Positions 62,245-64,000 of a DNA stretch of 64,000 nt are shown here, in pieces; position 1 is the first letter of the stretch; the number at the start of each line of letters is the position of its first letter. The notes beneath the pieces were generated by a model, which searched no databases, was not told the DNA's origin, and was given only the letters and a program-made list of their open reading frames with translations. Position numbers and translations under genes: made by a program. This DNA comes from Bradyrhizobium ottawaense (GTDB lineage Bacteria; Pseudomonadota; Alphaproteobacteria; Rhizobiales; Xanthobacteraceae), in assembly GCF_900099825.1 (NCBI RefSeq), contig NZ_LT629693.1:6211001-6275000 (forward strand). The letters run 5' to 3'.

Positions 62245-62970
62245 ATGACGCTAACATTTGCCATACCCGACATACATGGCCGCCTCGATCTCCTTGATGC
62301 AGCTATTGAAAGAATAACCGAGCGTTCAGCGGGCAACCGAGCGACGATCATTACATTAGGTGACTATGTCGACCGCGGACCGAATAGTTGTCAGGTACTC
62401 GAACGACTGATGGGATGGAAATCAGAAAGCGCCACACTTGTGAGCTTGAAGGGCAATCATGAGGCAATGATGTGGGAAACCTGCAACCATTTAGCAGAGC
62501 TTGGTCGGTGGGTCGAGAACGGCGGCGACCGGACCTTAGCGTCCTATGGAGCTTGTACGCAGACGAATCCCGATTTGCGGTTAGTGCCACAAGAGCATTT
62601 AGAATGGATAGCCAACCTCGCTCTGATGCACGTCGATCGGCACAGAGTGTTCGTCCATGCCGGAGTGGATCCAAGAATTCCGTTGGATCGGCAAAGCGAG
62701 CAAACACTGCTATGGAAGCGATACGCGGTGGGATTTGATCGCGGCCACGGCAATAGGCACGTCGTCCATGGACATCATGCGGATCCAAAAGCGCCGATTG
62801 CTACGGGAGGCAAGACCAATCTTGATGGATTGGCGTGGAAAACAGGCCGCCTCGTAATCGGGGTGTTTGACGATGATCGTCCCGGCGGTGCTGTGGAGTA
62901 CCTGGCGGTCAACTCGGATCCCGGCTGGTCTGGTAGCCTTTCGGATTTGCAGCGGGACGATCCGATCTGA
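62245..62970 (+). CDS. PPP-family metallophosphatase (serine/threonine phosphatase-like)
   Basis: A 241-residue enzyme with the full metallophosphatase signature: PDIHG (residues 8-12), GDYVDRG (39-45), GNHE (70-73), VHAG and HGHH. It resembles bacterial PphA-type phosphoprotein phosphatases. AGGAG precedes the ATG. In this context it could oppose the BY-kinase-like protein, but PPP enzymes are often Ser/Thr- or broad-specificity and nothing links them directly. Confidence 0.92.
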   Translation: MTLTFAIPDIHGRLDLLDAAIERITERSAGNRATIITLGDYVDRGPNSCQVLERLMGWKSESATLVSLKGNHEAMMWETCNHLAELGRWVENGGDRTLASYGACTQTNPDLRLVPQEHLEWIANLALMHVDRHRVFVHAGVDPRIPLDRQSEQTLLWKRYAVGFDRGHGNRHVVHGHHADPKAPIATGGKTNLDGLAWKTGRLVIGVFDDDRPGGAVEYLAVNSDPGWSGSLSDLQRDDPI

Positions 62971-63034
62971 CAGCACACAAGGCAGATCTAACAGTGAACC
63001 TTCCGGCTCAATGCCGCTTCCTTAGACTGGCACT

Positions 63035-64000
63035 TTAATTCGAGCGCAGCAGTTCGAGCATTGCGCGATCAAGGCGATGACCGCGGAAGGTCTCATATGT
63101 GACGTCGGATCGGCCGCTATCGAGAATTCCGAAAGTGCCGCGGAGATTCCACATCGACCATCCCCAGCCCGCTTCTTTCCACAATCCGAGAAGATCTCTC
63201 ATCCAGGCCAAACAGACATCATGAGGGGTTTTATTGAAACACCCCCATTCCCCAACATGGATCGGCACGCCCAGTCTTTCGAGCGGCTGCCATTTTTCAA
63301 TTAGCTCAACTCGCAGCCGTTGCCTGTCCCAAGTCGACCCCCGTGTGTCGATCAATGGCCACGTCGGTTGGCCTAACGACTCAAACTCGTTCGGCGGTAC
63401 CCATGTTGCCGTATAGTGACTGATAGCCTTTGGCAGGTATCCCCGAGTGCTCTGAACGATACTCCGGTTCGCCAATCCAACGACGGGAGTTTGACCAAGA
63501 TCGGCTCCGTCCGCGAAGATCAGTCTGTGCGGATCGACCGCTCTGATCGCATCAATGAGCCTGTCAGCGATAGTCACGTATCTCGACTGATCGGTCATGA
63601 AGGGAGGTTCATTTAGTAGATCAAAGCTTAACACGTCGCTGGAAACGTCCTTGTAGCGTTTGGCGAGATACTTCCAGTGGTATGCTGCCGCAGAAAGTGC
63701 ACGTTCCATTGAGTCAGGAGGGCTGTCGAAGAGACGGTCTGGCTCAACGGCACCATTATTGACGCAATATCCGGGAATGCGATGCAGGCACAGATTAATG
63801 TGAACACCGTACCGGCGACCTAGAATGATGGCGCGGTCGAGGGGCTGCAAGGCCGCTTCGCTAATCGTCATCCAGTGCTCTTTGGTAGACCAAGCCCAGT
63901 ACGAGCAGGGCAGTCGCGCAAAATTAAATCCCCACTCCGCCATCCAGGCAAAGTCCGCTTCCTCATACCGCTGGCGCCGCTCGCCGCCGGCCAATTCCGT
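63035..64000 (-). CDS. GH5-family glycoside hydrolase (cellulase-like), 5' end outside window
   Basis: At least 321 residues; the frame is open to the window edge, so the true N-terminus and any signal peptide are missing. FAWMAEWGFNFARLPCSYWA is an early TIM-barrel strand. The acid/base Glu is in LSFDLLNEPPF and the nucleophile Glu in VPIHVGEWGC, both as in clan-A GH5 enzymes. It ends LDRAMLELLRSN. The substrate could be a beta-glucan or the locus's own polymer. A decayed copy lies at 61201-61947 in the same orientation. Confidence 0.9.
   Translation of the reverse strand, partial: TELAGGERRQRYEEADFAWMAEWGFNFARLPCSYWAWSTKEHWMTISEAALQPLDRAIILGRRYGVHINLCLHRIPGYCVNNGAVEPDRLFDSPPDSMERALSAAAYHWKYLAKRYKDVSSDVLSFDLLNEPPFMTDQSRYVTIADRLIDAIRAVDPHRLIFADGADLGQTPVVGLANRSIVQSTRGYLPKAISHYTATWVPPNEFESLGQPTWPLIDTRGSTWDRQRLRVELIEKWQPLERLGVPIHVGEWGCFNKTPHDVCLAWMRDLLGLWKEAGWGWSMWNLRGTFGILDSGRSDVTYETFRGHRLDRAMLELLRSN

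Noticed and set aside
61766..62257. 163-residue minus-strand frame
   Set aside because: It spans an IS3 fragment and a GH5 pseudogene in the wrong frame for both; composition is Ser/Thr/Arg-rich noise.
1..64000. CRISPR array, tRNA or rRNA genes
   Set aside because: No regularly spaced repeats, no cloverleaf-like T-loop strings in context and no rRNA-like stretches were noticed on reading; a tRNA scan would settle the point.

Overview
The window looks like a chromosomal accessory/exopolysaccharide region of a rhizobial alphaproteobacterium, most like Bradyrhizobium. This rests on protein style, IS types (IS66, IS110, IS481, IS3) and many small zinc-ribbon or hypothetical genes, not on any database search. 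No rRNA, tRNA or CRISPR was seen.

Layout. (1) 1-4.2 kb: a complete IS66 element with an 8-bp target duplication, then an IS110-type transposase. (2) 4.2-28.8 kb: a mosaic of short hypothetical genes, IS remnants, a phage-type recombination module (YqaJ-like exonuclease plus ERF annealing protein) and seven genes for proteins ending in a PEPxxWA-CTERM sorting signal, six with an N-terminal signal and one 5'-truncated. Many genes here are broken by single frameshifts or stops and occur again as degenerate partial copies. (3) 28.8-34.8 kb: a large secreted protein, a Wzy-like polymerase, a GT25 transferase and a Wzx-like flippase, in visibly AT-richer DNA. (4) 34.9-39.6 kb: an IS graveyard holding an acyltransferase gene and an FkbM methyltransferase gene, with an intact IS3 element nested in an older IS3 remnant. 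(5) 39.6-45.8 kb: a minus-strand block of a GT61, a GT4, a Gfo/Idh/MocA-SDR fusion, a GT2 and a serine-acetyltransferase-like hexapeptide protein; three genes are joined by 4-bp overlaps. (6) 46.2-59 kb: the core exosortase/EPS assembly locus: GT26-STAS fusion, PrsT-like TPR lipoprotein, outer-membrane barrel, Wza/EpsE-type export protein, ExeA-type ATPase, Wzz/EpsF-type chain-length protein, BY-kinase-like ATPase, trypsin-like protease, EpsI, EpsD-like lipoprotein, small membrane protein and exosortase. (7) 59-61.2 kb: gmd and fcl, making GDP-L-fucose. (8) 61.2-64 kb: a decayed GH5 copy, an IS3 remnant, a PPP-family phosphatase and an intact GH5 gene running off the window edge.

Reading it together: nucleotide-sugar synthesis (gmd/fcl, oxidoreductase/epimerase), lipid-linked assembly (GT26, GT2, GT4, GT61, GT25), decoration (FkbM, acyltransferases), flipping and polymerisation (Wzx, Wzy) and export (export protein, Wzz-like protein, kinase, barrel) would build an exopolysaccharide. 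The exosortase with EpsI and the small accessory protein would process the PEPxxWA-CTERM proteins encoded on the other side of the same window. Physical proximity of several substrates to their likely sortase and polymer locus, plus two unusual domain fusions and a locus-embedded protease, are the most interesting aspects. The heavy decay and segmental duplication between 4 and 29 kb suggest repeated recombination.
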